Shown here piece after piece: positions 12,897 to 24,275 of a stretch of 64,000 bases of DNA. The DNA is taken from contig NC_089980.1 in NCBI RefSeq assembly GCF_036417845.1, forward strand, positions 49,598,501-49,662,500, written 5' to 3'. Within the stretch, counting starts at the first letter, position 1, and each line of letters starts with the position of its first letter. Below the pieces are notes generated by a model that had not been told where the DNA came from, searched no databases, and saw only the letters and a list, made by a program, of their open reading frames with translations. Origin of the DNA: Apteryx mantelli. Taxonomy: Eukaryota > Chordata > Aves > Apterygiformes > Apterygidae. The translations under genes and the position numbers were made by a program.

Positions 12897-13560
12897 GATG
12901 TGGTTCGCAGCGCCCTCCTCGGCCCCCGCCCCCTCCTCGCACCAGCGAGCCGGAACTACGGCCGCGTAGAGAAGGCGCGCGGAGGGGCCGCTCTAGCCGC
13001 CCCGCCCAGCCCTGTCTCTATGGTGCCTGCGAGGTGGGCGGGGGAGGGCGGGCGCGCCGGCGCCATTTTAGGTCTAGCGCTGAGATTCCAGCAAAATCCT
13101 TTGTTCAGTGAAATGGGTCACGGAGCAGGGCGCGCGCGCGCACGCGCGCACGCAGGCGGGGGCGCGCGGGCACGCGGTGGGGGGGGGGCAGGTGGAGGGA
13201 GCGCGGTGCCGCCGCTCGCGCACGCTTCCCCCCCTTCTCCTTCCCCCCCCCGCGGCGCGCGCCTCTGGCTAGCGCCAGCGGGCGGCTGCGGCGGGTGGGG
13301 CAGTTGAGCCGTTGGCGGCCCTGTGGCCGGGGTGCGCGGGGATGGCGGCGGCGCTGGCGGCGGTGCGACCGGGCCCAGCCTCCCGGCTCCCCTGCTCGCC
13401 CCCCGCGTGTGGCGCAGCCCGAAAGGCCGCTTGAGGCTGGTCACTGTCTCGGCAGTGATTGCAGGCCGCGCCCTGAGGGCCCGGCGCCATGCAGGCTCTG
13501 GGCCAGGGCAGGCCGGCTCCTTCCCCTCTGCCCGTGCTGCCTGCCTCTGCACCCCCGCCA
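12460..13560 (-). promoter_or_regulatory. COX20: CpG-island promoter of COX20
   Basis: GC content and CpG density rise sharply from about 12460 and fall off at about 13560, in an otherwise AT-rich region. The COX20 start codon and first splice donor lie inside. An ETS-like CCGGAA core is at 12948-12953, about 50 bases upstream of the ATG on the gene's strand. A YY1-like GCCATTTTA lies near 13063. There is no clear TATA box. The long GC-rich open frames here, on both strands, are composition artefacts. The island extends about 650 bases upstream of the ATG, so divergent plus-strand transcription is possible but not shown. Confidence 0.85.
13131..13154. repeat. (CG)n/(CA) alternating purine-pyrimidine run
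   Basis: About 24 bases of strict pyrimidine-purine alternation, mostly CG with two CA steps. It lies about 240 bases upstream of the COX20 ATG, within the CpG island. This is a classic Z-DNA-prone composition. Confidence 0.85.
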
Positions 13561-16500
13561 CGGCTGGGGATTTTTTTTTTTCTGTTTTGTTTTTCTTCTT
13601 TGAAGAGTGCTATGGCAGCCAGGCTGCTCTGCCAACCTCACAACCTTGTGTCATGTCATTTGTGTATTCTGCGCTTTATGCAGAGGGAGTGTCACAAGCC
13701 CTCCATATGTCTCCCTCTTGCTTTCTAGATTGGGGCACTGCTTGCCCTTGTTTTGGGGTTTACTATCGAAACAACATACTTAGAAGTGCCTGAACTTAAA
13801 AAACTTGCTATGTGCTCAGTACTGTACCATAAATACTCAAAGAGAGGCGTTGCCGCAGTCTAACAGCACGATCTAGGCCCTGGTTAAGCTGAGTTATTAA
13901 AAACAGACTAAGGACATAAGAGGTCAAAAAGTAAACACTGTAAACATGCTCAGTGAGTAGCACCTAATGGTAGAAGGATGCTATAGGATACTTCAGTGAA
14001 TGTAGGTGCCTGAATCATAAGAACATCAAGAAGAAGGAAAGGTTATTTTCAATGACAGGGATAACCCAGAGGGCTGGAATATGATTAAGAAAAAATCACA
14101 CTGAACTGAGAGAAAAATACACTGGTGATAGGAGAAAGTAGATGGAAGAAGAATTGTTTTAAAGGACGTGCTCTTGAAAATGTTCCCATTTAGGACATTT
14201 ATAACTAAATTAGATAAAACACTAGACTGTGTTCCATAGGAGTAAATCCTGTAAATTCCAGTAGGCCTACTGGAAATGATGACTTACATATATAAATTTA
14301 GCTGTAGTAACATCTGAAGAGGTAAATGGTGCTAACTAACATAAGGTAAAATTTCATAATGGGAGATACTGGAAAAATAGATTTTGCTGCAAGAAAACAA
14401 GTCTCTGTCTCCTAGAGTAGTGAATTAGAGGGTGTGTTCAATTTAGGACCTTTTCCATCTCAGCAATGAAGTTTAAGAAAGATGAGAGATGTATTGCCTT
14501 GTTCATTGATTTAAAAAAATGTATCTTGAAGCACATTATTTTTCCTGCATTTGGGGGAGGGATGAGATGTCATCAGACCTTTTCTTAGTGTTATTTTTGG
14601 ATGTGTTTTCTTTTTCTGTTCTGAATAGAATTGTCTTTTTCATGCACTGGAATTCAAGCCTGTTTGATGTCTTTTATCACTTCTTCTTACATGTTTTCAG
14701 TATTCTGAAAACAATATGCTTTTATATGTAATCACTTTTGATATATCACTGGTTAAAAAGTACCGTTGCATATTTGTGTAGGCTGTTTGAAATCTCTCTG
14801 ATAGATTAGAAATGAGTCTCTCAGTCCTTCCCAACCATCCCAAATCTGTCATGGTTTTACCATCTTTTTAGCCTTTACATCTCTTTAGCCTTTACAGAAA
14901 TCATGGAATGCACTGATTCAATAAATGTACTATTAGTTTTAAAAAGATTAGTAAACACAGCTTGAATTGTGAGTAGTTCAGCCTCTTTTAAGGTAAAGAA
15001 TATTAGGTATATAATGCCAAATGATTCACTTACTAGAATAAAATGTGTAAAACTGAAGATCGTTGGCATACTCTCTTCCTTGAAGAGTTTGTAATTATAT
15101 TTTTATATTACTTCATTTAAAAAAACATAAGGGAATTTTATTAAGTAACTTCAAACACTGAGGAATATAGTAAGAAATCACAGGAGTATGCTAATATATT
15201 GGAGATTGACAAGGCCACAGTGGGAAAAATAGATACTGCTTTTACTGCTGATGAGGTGGCCTGACCTACGGAAGTGAATATTTTGAAGGAAAAGAATGTG
15301 AAAATCTTTATTGCTTTAAATCAGGAAACTGTTTGCAGAATTAGCATGTTGGAGAGTACAGTACACTAACAGAGCATCTTCTGTTTGTTTGCTAGCCAAG
15401 AATATGCTAAGGAAAAAACAAGTATTTTTCCCCATAATTCTATGTGTAATTTATGCCTTTTCCAAATATTCAAATCACATAAATTACACTGAAACATCCA
15501 CTGGCAATAAACATTATCATTTTGCCTTCTCTTTGATACCCAGTCATTAATCTGCTTTACTGCTACACATCATAGTTCTGCTTCATCTGTTTTAGAAGTT
15601 GTTTTAAAATTAATAACTATTATCCTTTGTAGAATTAAAAATACACAGAGGACTGCTTGACATTGTTTGGGATCAGTGAAGACACTTAAGCTGGATCCTC
15701 CTTAGTTTAAGAGTGGAGGGGCTTCCGAGACGGCCCTTTTTGTGATACCCTTGAATGTACAATTCACTTTCCTTCTTAGTCTGTAATGACCTGCCACCTT
15801 ATGACATGCTTTGAAACAAGGTAGTTTCATCAAGTTCTTGAGGTAGGCAGTGCTTTTGAAGTGTGGATCTTCCATCATATCCTACACATGCATCTTGCCA
15901 GGACCCATGGAAGATGGTTGGCAGAGTCTTGGCCTACATCCATTCCTCTACTGATAGGGACAATATGCTGTTTCTGGAAGTTGGGCACCTTGCATATGTT
16001 TTGGGGATTGCTGCCTTGGTTTTCTGACCATAAAGGACATGACTGACATAGAAAGATACCTCTTTCCTTCATGACAGCATCTGGCGCTAGAGACCCTTGA
16101 TGCAAGCTATCTATGCATACTCAGTTTTATACATAATAACATGCTGACTGACTTCTTCTCTCACCAATTTGAACCTTTATATTTACGCCTTTGTTTTTGT
16201 TTGTGTGGTTCAATAAGGCATAACACCCTTTATTCTGAACCTGCTTGTCTGTTCACTTGACCCTGAAATCACCAGTTTGGGAATGGTGTGGGCTGGCCTT
16301 TGGCAGCAGTGCTTATTCTGTCCTCTCGCCCTTTACCTCAGTGTCTAAAGGTCAGGCCAAGCAAAATTCTGTCAGTCTGGTATGGGAAACAGGGCACAGG
16401 ACAAAAGGCAGTCTTGTTGTACACTGCACACGGGAACCTGGCCTCGCTGACTTCCCCAGTGCTTATTGCCTTCATCATACACAGCACTTTCTTGTGGGAT

Positions 16501-18442
16501 CTGAACCTACATACAAGGATCTCTTCACTTCTGAAAAAAATTAGGCTGTACTCCCTAGAAAAATAAGGCCATCACACAAACATGGAATTAACGTTTCCTA
16601 CCTTTAGCACCTATTGAACACCTAAGTAATTCCTACAGTGTAAGCTATTATTTCTGTAGCCTTGTAGAGAAGCAAGCACCTGCAAAAGATGAGTGAGCCT
16701 GTCCTAAGAAATGTGTTTAATAGGTGGTATGAATGATGACAACTTTAAGTTGATGACTTCCATAGACCTTTCAGATAATTAAGCTTAAATGAATGCCTAA
16801 ATGAAACAAATTCAACTTCAGCTTATGGAGATAAGCATCATATGCTCTGCCCAGGTTGTTTGCTAAGGCTTTCGCAGTTGTTACTGGCAAGCGTCTACTG
16901 CTCTCTGTGTTGGTACCACTAAAGCACTCTCTCTGCTCCATCTTTCTGCTTCCACATGTAGCTTAAACTGTTCAAAGGTGGGCTGCTGACACCAAAGGCA
17001 GTCCAGACTGTCCCCTTACATCTTTACTGTGCAATCCTGCCTCATCCCTTGTACCACCAGCTCAACCATATGATTCAGCTGCAAATTAACTCTAGAAACA
17101 ACAATTTCCTAGCCACTAAACATGAGGGGAGAAACATGCTGCTCTTCTGAGAGCAGTGCAGACTTAGCCCAAGTGATTCACGAAGTTGCTCCATTACAAA
17201 TACTATTTGGTATGCAGCAGGCCATCAGCTTCCTGGACTAGTAGTTGAGGCATGCCTCAAGACCAGTGCTGAGGATGTTCAGTGGGTCTCTTTATTTGTC
17301 TTCATGATCATCCTGAAGCTACTTAAATAGTCAAGCAATTGCTTGTGGTGACCACACGCCATTTCATAAGCCATGAAAGCAAGGGGCTGTGAGACTTGCC
17401 AGACATCAAGAGGAAGGTGGTTATGCCATTCATTCTGTCCTCAGTTTTCATGAGGGTGTTTGTCCTTCAGAAGAAGGATATTATATTATTGGATGCAAGT
17501 GTGTAGGATTTGTGTATTTTGATAGTTTTGTGGTGGCAAATATTATGATGGTTGTAGAGATACTGTCCAGGAGGTTATGTCAGAGCAACCACCTGTGTGG
17601 GAACAGAGCAGAGTGGGGACAGAACAGGGCATGGTAATGTGTATGCTGTCTGCTGTTGCTGAGGCAGTCAGGAATCATGCTCAGACAATCAAATAAAAAA
17701 AGTTACTCACTTTTTTTTTAGCATTAATGCTAATGCAAATTAAGGTCCAACTGCAAGATACTTTTACTCTGGGTTCGCTTTGCTGATTGTTTCTGTAGGT
17801 TGACTTTTCCTAACATGTTCCTAACTACCTGAACAAATGAGCTTTTCAGATACAACACATGAGAAATGTTAATTCAACATACTTCTCTCTAAAAGTCAAG
17901 GAAACGAGTGGAGGCTGCTAATGGCTTTATTTCTTCTGCCAGATCTTTTAATCTGTTTATCTTATTGAAGCACCTGATTCAAAAAGAATAATGAGTTTAT
18001 ATTAAAAAGAAGAATTCTTTACATAAAAAGAACTCTTATGCAAAACATAAGAGTTTTAATTTCAGTTTAAATCATTAGATGTAGAGATACATTTAGAATT
18101 TCATGACTTCTTAGAAGTAATTGGAGTTAAGGATGCCTGTGACTAAAATAGAACAGAATTTTTCTTAATTTAGCAAACATTTCCATATAATGAAAATGAC
18201 TATTTTGTCTATAAAGTATGTCATAAATGCATTAGTGGCAAGTACTGAAAGACCCTATGCTTTCTTTTAAATCTCTCTAATGCACTTCAAAGAGATGATG
18301 GGTGTATTTATTTCTGTTGTTTTTTGGTTCAGCTTTTTAAGTTGCAGCTTTGTGAGATGTAGAACTTATTTTCTGAAATTGAAGACATCTGGAAATGCAT
18401 TTTACATCTGAAGCAATTAAATCTGTATAAATAATAACCCAG

Positions 18443-18685
18443 TAATCACAGGGCTATAGAAGAAGAGTGTGGAAGGGAACTTGAGAGGTTAGCTAGTCCA
18501 TTCTTTTGCCCCAGAGCTAATTTATTTATACGTGTGTTATTCCTGACAGATATTTACCTAACCTTTTTTTAAGACTTTCACAGACTGGGATTCCATGACT
18601 TCCCTCAGCAATCTGTTTCACAGATCACCTATTCTAATGATTGATGAATTTCTTCCCCAAAATTATTATTTCAAAAATCTATATA
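18443..18685 (-). mobile_element. CR1 LINE, short 3' fragment
   Basis: The segment GGAAGGGAACTTGAGAGGTTAGCTAGTCCA is followed by TTCCTGACAGATATTTACCTAACC and then GGGATTCCATGACTTCCCTC and AATCTGTTTCA. This is the order of CR1 3'-end blocks in reverse complement. It is more diverged than the copy near 915. Confidence 0.7.
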
Positions 18686-21600
18686 TAGTGATTATGTGAC
18701 TTTTCTGATATGTGTTTTATGTGTAATATTTCATAATTTTCTATCAGTGAAATCATAGTCCTTTTCATTCAAAATGGTATTTTGTCATGGTTCTAAACCT
18801 ATGAACATTAAATATATGATTCTTCAAATCAGAATATTGCTATTTTTGTTCCTGCCAAAGGTTCCTAGAAACGTTTCACATCTTAATTTTTCGAAATGCA
18901 GTGTCTTTCTTGAGATCTCTATCATGAGCATTGTGGAGGGGGGTTATTATGAACTCAAAGCCTCCTGTGCCATGTTTCTCATATGAATGTGTCAGGTTTA
19001 ATCTTTATTCATTCGTGAGGGAAAACTGAAGACTAGAACTAATAAGATATTTGTAAGGTAATTGTTTCTTATGGGATGCGATTTCTGAAAATTCATAACA
19101 AACTAAAGAGGGTTATGCTAGTAAGAAATTTATTTAAAAATAAGCTATTTATACAGCACAGTAGAACTACAAGATCCATAGGAAAAAAAATTACTGAAAG
19201 CTATTAAATACTCAGGCACCCTCTCAGGCTTAAGAATTCCCTCCCTGACCACACATCACTGGAGGCTGAAAGAGTGTTCAGAGGAAGCATCATTGCATGC
19301 CTCTCCTGTCCTTATACTTTTCCCTATATATCCAACTTTGGGTAAATGGCCTTTTTGCATTCCTCACTGTGGCTGTTCTTGTATTTTTGCCAAAATTAGG
19401 CTGAAGCCTGGAGAAGGGAAACAACCTTCATATTGCCCATACCATGGTCTGGACAGCCGGTTCACTTTTAACACAGACAGTGCTAGAATATAATGATACC
19501 ATTGAGCTGAAGGGTTAGAAAGGAGAGAAGTGGCGTTCTAGGAGCCACTTTGAAGACGTGTTTTGCATGCAATGCACTGTTAAAGTAGATGTATGATTAG
19601 AGAACAGTATACAGGGAAAGAGGCTGGTTCTGAGGAGTCCTGTTCAAGGAGCAGAGCATATCAAAGTCAACACTCAACTCAGACAACTGGGAGAGATGCC
19701 CAGAAAAGATAATCTAACAGCTAGAAAAAATATATGGTGTATCAGGTAGATGCCATTATATCTTGGATTTTTTTTTTTTTTGGCAGTGGTTTTGCTGTTT
19801 TATTTATTTGTTTATTTTCCCTATTTTGTAATTGAGTACCAAACTTTTTAGAGTAAGTTTCCTTGACTTATCTCCACCTTGTCTGGTGAGAGGACTGACC
19901 TCTAGTAACCTGCCAGAGAGAAGTGCTATGTTCCACTGGAAGTAGCAAATAGACAGAAGTGCAGCGTGTGCGCCTAAGACAGCTGCCATCCAAAATATGT
20001 TTAAAGAGTCAGGGAAGACAGGGTATGTTTTTTCATCATGCCACAAATGTTAGTTTCAGTATACTAGAGCAACACAGAAGAATCTCCTACACAAAACAGT
20101 GTGCCTTTGGCAAGCAGCAGAGGAAAGCAAGCTTATGACTTCTGAAGGACCTTATATAGGACCTTATAAGAAACAGCTCATCTGCAAGGCTGAGATTTGA
20201 CAGATCAAGGATTTAAGCTATATCTAAAATACATTTATTTTGTAACAGTTGTTCTAGATTTTCAAACACCTCTCTGATCTCCCACTACGGCATCCAGATT
20301 TCCTGGAAAGAATTCAAGATTTTTCTAGTTAAATAACAGGAATGACTTACTGTCTTGCACACTGAGAATGTTAATTTAGCACAAAAATATTTCTGTATCT
20401 GATGAGGTTTCTTCTGCTTTCTGAGAAGGATCAGAGACTAAAAATACTTCCAATCTTGTTGCTAGTGTTTTTGGATTCAGTATTTCTTGCTCTTTTCCTG
20501 ATGCTCACTGTGACTTGGCCTCAAGGCTGTCAATCCTTTGGTGATTGGCTACCAAGGGCTACTACCTTCTGTTGGATTTTGGTTTTGGAGAATCCTAATT
20601 TCCTGCTTAAAGCATCAGCCTCTAGGCTGAAGTTACTTATTTGTAAGAATTAATTCTCCAGCTCACCTGAGACAAGACAGCCAGCAGGATGTGGAGAACT
20701 GGAAGCTGTCTGTGCTCTGAGGTTTTGGAAATGGCAGGGCAACTGGAGCGCTCCCTGTTCCCAGGCAGTTGTTCTCGGGTGGATTGGCTGGATTTGGGTG
20801 CACCCTCTGCACACAGCAGTTAGCTTGTGCGTGCCTGTATGTGCACAGCGGTGGTGCTGGGGAAGCCCTAAGAGTCTCCCTAACCTTCGTGTAGGGTCCA
20901 GGGCCATTATCTGCACAAGTACAGCATGTAGCTGCTCTGTAAGTTTGGTTACGGAGCTCATGGGGATGGCACCTGTTCTGAGGCCAGTGATCTATGCAGA
21001 AGGCTTTCTCTTATTTATGCTGAGAGTTTTATTTTTCCACACAAATTCTAGCATGTCAGACTGGTGCCTTCTCAGCACCTCTGATAGCCAATGGTTATTG
21101 AGGATTAGATATGATCAAAATGGTTAAATCCTACTGATCTGCACACAAAACAGCTTAGAATTTTTCAGAGGAAGATCTAATAAATGAAATGGTGAGGATT
21201 TAACCATTTTGCTGGGGGTGTGTCTGCTAAGAACAATCTGTCACCTGTCATTGTGCTTTTAAATGACTTTGATTGATTTCAGATCCAAAGCTAAGACAGG
21301 TAATTAAGGAAATCATACAGGCATCAGTTGAGAAAAGCACAAAATTTCAACATTATCATTAACCACAAGTGTGCTGCCATCTTTTTCAGTTGATTTCACA
21401 TTCTTCTCATACAATTTTGGTTTGTTGATATGAAGAATGACATTCTGGACTGGTTTTAGCAGATAGATAGTTCAAGATTAAAAACATATTAGCTACAAAC
21501 TATCCAGATGCTACAAAGTTGTATAAATGCTGGTTGAACCCAAAGTTTTCATAATTAATATATTTCAGTTTGTGAAAAGTTTTTTAGAACTCATTTTAAG

Positions 21601-21849
21601 ACATACACACCAGTATTTCACCAAAACACTAAGCTCATCAGATCCCTAAAACTTACTGATAACCTCAAATTTGTCCATGTTACTAGTAAGGTTTGGGGTG
21701 AAATAAGTAGCTCAGCGTACAGACATTGTGAATTATAACATGCGCTAAAGTATCATGTAACTAGGACTAAACAGCATCATTTAATAAAATATGTTTTCTT
21801 GTCCAGAGGCCTCTATCCCAATAACATCAAAGTTAACGGCACCATAAAC

Positions 21850-22075
21850 TCAAGAGAAATAGATCTGGAGGGAATGCTGAGAAGTCATTTTGTCCAGCTT
21901 CCCGTCCCAATGAAAATTAATTATACCTGCAACACTGATGACAGCTCTTTATCTACTCTCTTCCTCGAGACCTCCAGTGAGACTCTGCAACCTTCCCACT
22001 GTTCTTACCACAAGGAAATGTTTCCTCTTGCCTTTCCTGTCAATATGTTCTCAATAATGAACATGGACACTCAAG
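21850..22075 (-). mobile_element. CR1 LINE, diverged 3' fragment
   Basis: GAAGTCATTTTGTCCAGCTTCCCGTCCCAATG is followed by TGATGACAGCTCTTTATC and CCTCCAGTGAGACTCTGCAACCTTCC. This follows the CR1 3'-end layout in reverse complement, with many differences. Its right limit is uncertain. Confidence 0.55.
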
Positions 22076-23439
22076 CTGATTTGTCATCCTCGTCTCTGTC
22101 CATTAGGAAACATATATGATTGATTCGGTTAAGGTTCAGATTGAATCTGGAGGGCTCCTCACACAAAAAAATGCTGACAGCCTGCTGGTAATATCCAGAA
22201 AGGAAACAGCCGTTTCTTTCTTCTTGAACTTTGATTAGTTATTCTTACATGGTAGGAAGTTCTCTTTTTCCCATTGTTACAATTGGGTAACCAAAGAACA
22301 GAGAAGCTAATAATTTGCCCAAGGTTATGTAGGAAGTGTGCATGAGAAGAAAACTGAACACACATCCTTTCTGCTTCTGCCATCCTCCTTGTATATGTAC
22401 ACTTTCGGGTCTTCATTACAAATGAATGCCTCCATAAAAATACTGATGTGAAAGGGACATTAAATTTCATGTATTTAATTTTTGATACCAATATATATGA
22501 TCCTACTGATGCAGCCTGCTTTCACATCCAGTTACCATGACTGATCAGAATGAATTAAACATCTAGAAAAGCTGTGATTTGGAGAGTCAGATCCCCTGCC
22601 TTGTATATCTTTTATTTTGAGTCAGGTTGGTTTGGGGTTGCCTGCATGGAGCAAAAATCTGGGCAGATCTGAGCAGAATAGCTGAAGAAGTCCCAAGAAG
22701 TTGTGTGTATTTTGCTTTTTAGATCCACAGAACAGCATCTGTAGTTATGTAGATATCCCCTTCTCTCACAGGGAGCTGCTGCTGACTGCTTTGATGGTCT
22801 TCCTTCTGTCTTCTAGGTAGAGTATTCGCTACAGCTGTACTTATTCCTGAATAATCTTTGTGCTACTGGAGCTATGGCTGCATTAGCAAGTAATTGAGTG
22901 CAATGGGAATGGATCACTAGATTGACACTAGCTGATGTTTGGGTGATTCACTTCTCATCCCCTGAGTTCCACTGCAGGTGTGGTTCAAAGCTGTCTGAAG
23001 GAGAGAAATCCCGCAAAGCTTTGTATCTTTGACTGTAATCCCTTCTGCAGGCCCCTGTGGGAAATACCATGTTGTCCTTTTAGCTGTCTCATGCAGATGA
23101 TGCCACCATTGCCCATATCTGGCCTCACATGTAAAATCCTTCGTGCTGTTTGTGCCATAGTGCCCCCTGCCTGACCAGCCTTCTCATTCTGAGTTTGAGC
23201 AATGGCCACTGCAAGGAGTGATGGGAAGGTGTGATGGACTTAATCCCAATGCTGCAGAGGCTATTCTGGATGACTTTGTGAGTGTACTGTTACCCAGCCC
23301 CCAGGACCTCCTTTTTTTCTGAGGAACTGGTTATGCAGAATGACTATGTGTGAGCCCTTGCTGCTGTGGGTGTTTTTGGTTGACAGAGGCTCTGGGCCTG
23401 GGACACAAGCTGCAGCTGGTGAGACTGTACTGCCCTGGG

Positions 23440-24275
23440 GTCTTGGGATGACCAGAATGCATGCAAAACTTTTGTAAAGATGGTTGACATGGTCAAGGGC
23501 CTGTGCTGGCATGTGCTGGCACCACTTCACCATCCTTGCAAGAAAATTTGGCTTCCCTACCTGCATTCAAGATGGTGGCTGTCAACTTGTGTAGCTTGAC
23601 TCCAGCTTGCTGGTGACTAACCAGTTTGGGGTATCCAACATGAGTAAGGTAGTGATTGAAGCATCCAAGACCATCATCCAAACTCCCTTTGAACACTACA
23701 TGGGAGATAATCACAAAATCATTCTGGCCTTTACTCTTTGTGCATTCTCAAATTGTGGGGGAGCTGGTGGTGGAGTCCATGTTCCCACCATGTGCCTGAC
23801 CCTAAGCAGCTATGAATATGTAACCCACCAGGGTTTCCACTCCACTGCCATCCAGGGCCTCGGTGCACAAGTGAAGCAGATTTATGGACAGCACAATAGG
23901 CATCACTGGAAGAATTCATGACATTCACATCTTCCTTAACTCCAGCCTTGAACTCAGTGAGGGTGCTAGCGCTTTCTCTCCAAGGAGGGACAGGATTTTT
24001 TGTGGTGTTTGGGTGCCCCTTTTCCATCACAGAAGATGCAATGCACTGCTTTGCATCACTGGGTCACAAGGCCATGTCCCTGCATATGGTAAAAAAACGC
24101 CTATGTTTTGTTTACCTCTGCCCTTACCATATGCAGTGCGGAAGCAGATCATGTATTTGGCGGTCTCCCTGGAAGACAGTGGATCCTGGATGAAAACACA
24201 ATGCCAGTCTTTCCAATAGCCTCTGAATTATGGGCAACTGCTGTGCCCTACATGACCTTTTTGAGGAAGCAAGAA
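23440..24275 (+). pseudogene. Decayed PIF/Harbinger (HARBI1-like) transposase
   Basis: Read across frameshifts and stops, the plus strand gives the domain order of a Harbinger DDE nuclease. SWDDQNACKTF is near 23440. KMVAVNLCSLTPACW is near 23570, matching the family's K-VAVALWKLATPD-Y block. NQFGVSNMSKVV is near 23613. FSNCGGAGGGVHVP is near 23745, equal to the FPNC-GAIDGTHIPI catalytic block. YEYVTHQGFHSTAIQGL is near 23810, matching YINRKGYFS-VLQAL. KNSHDIHIFLNSSL is near 23910, matching HDARIFRNS-L. A VFGGLPGR-W block is near 24150, and CCALHDLFEEA near 24240. The first catalytic Asp (IDG) is replaced by Gly. No terminal repeats or flanking Myb-like gene were found. It is certainly non-functional. 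Confidence 0.7.

Larger units (their letters stand above)
13561..23439. other. Intergenic, COX20 to Harbinger relic
   Basis: AT-rich non-coding sequence with two CR1 fragments (18443-18685, 21850-22075) and a short perfect hairpin at 18031-18055. No exon series recognised. Confidence 0.5.

Noticed and set aside
12459-13793. Open frames of 100-170 codons on both strands of the COX20 CpG island
   Set aside because: Pro/Ala/Arg/Gly-rich composition artefacts. Only the 11-codon COX20 exon 1 is supported.
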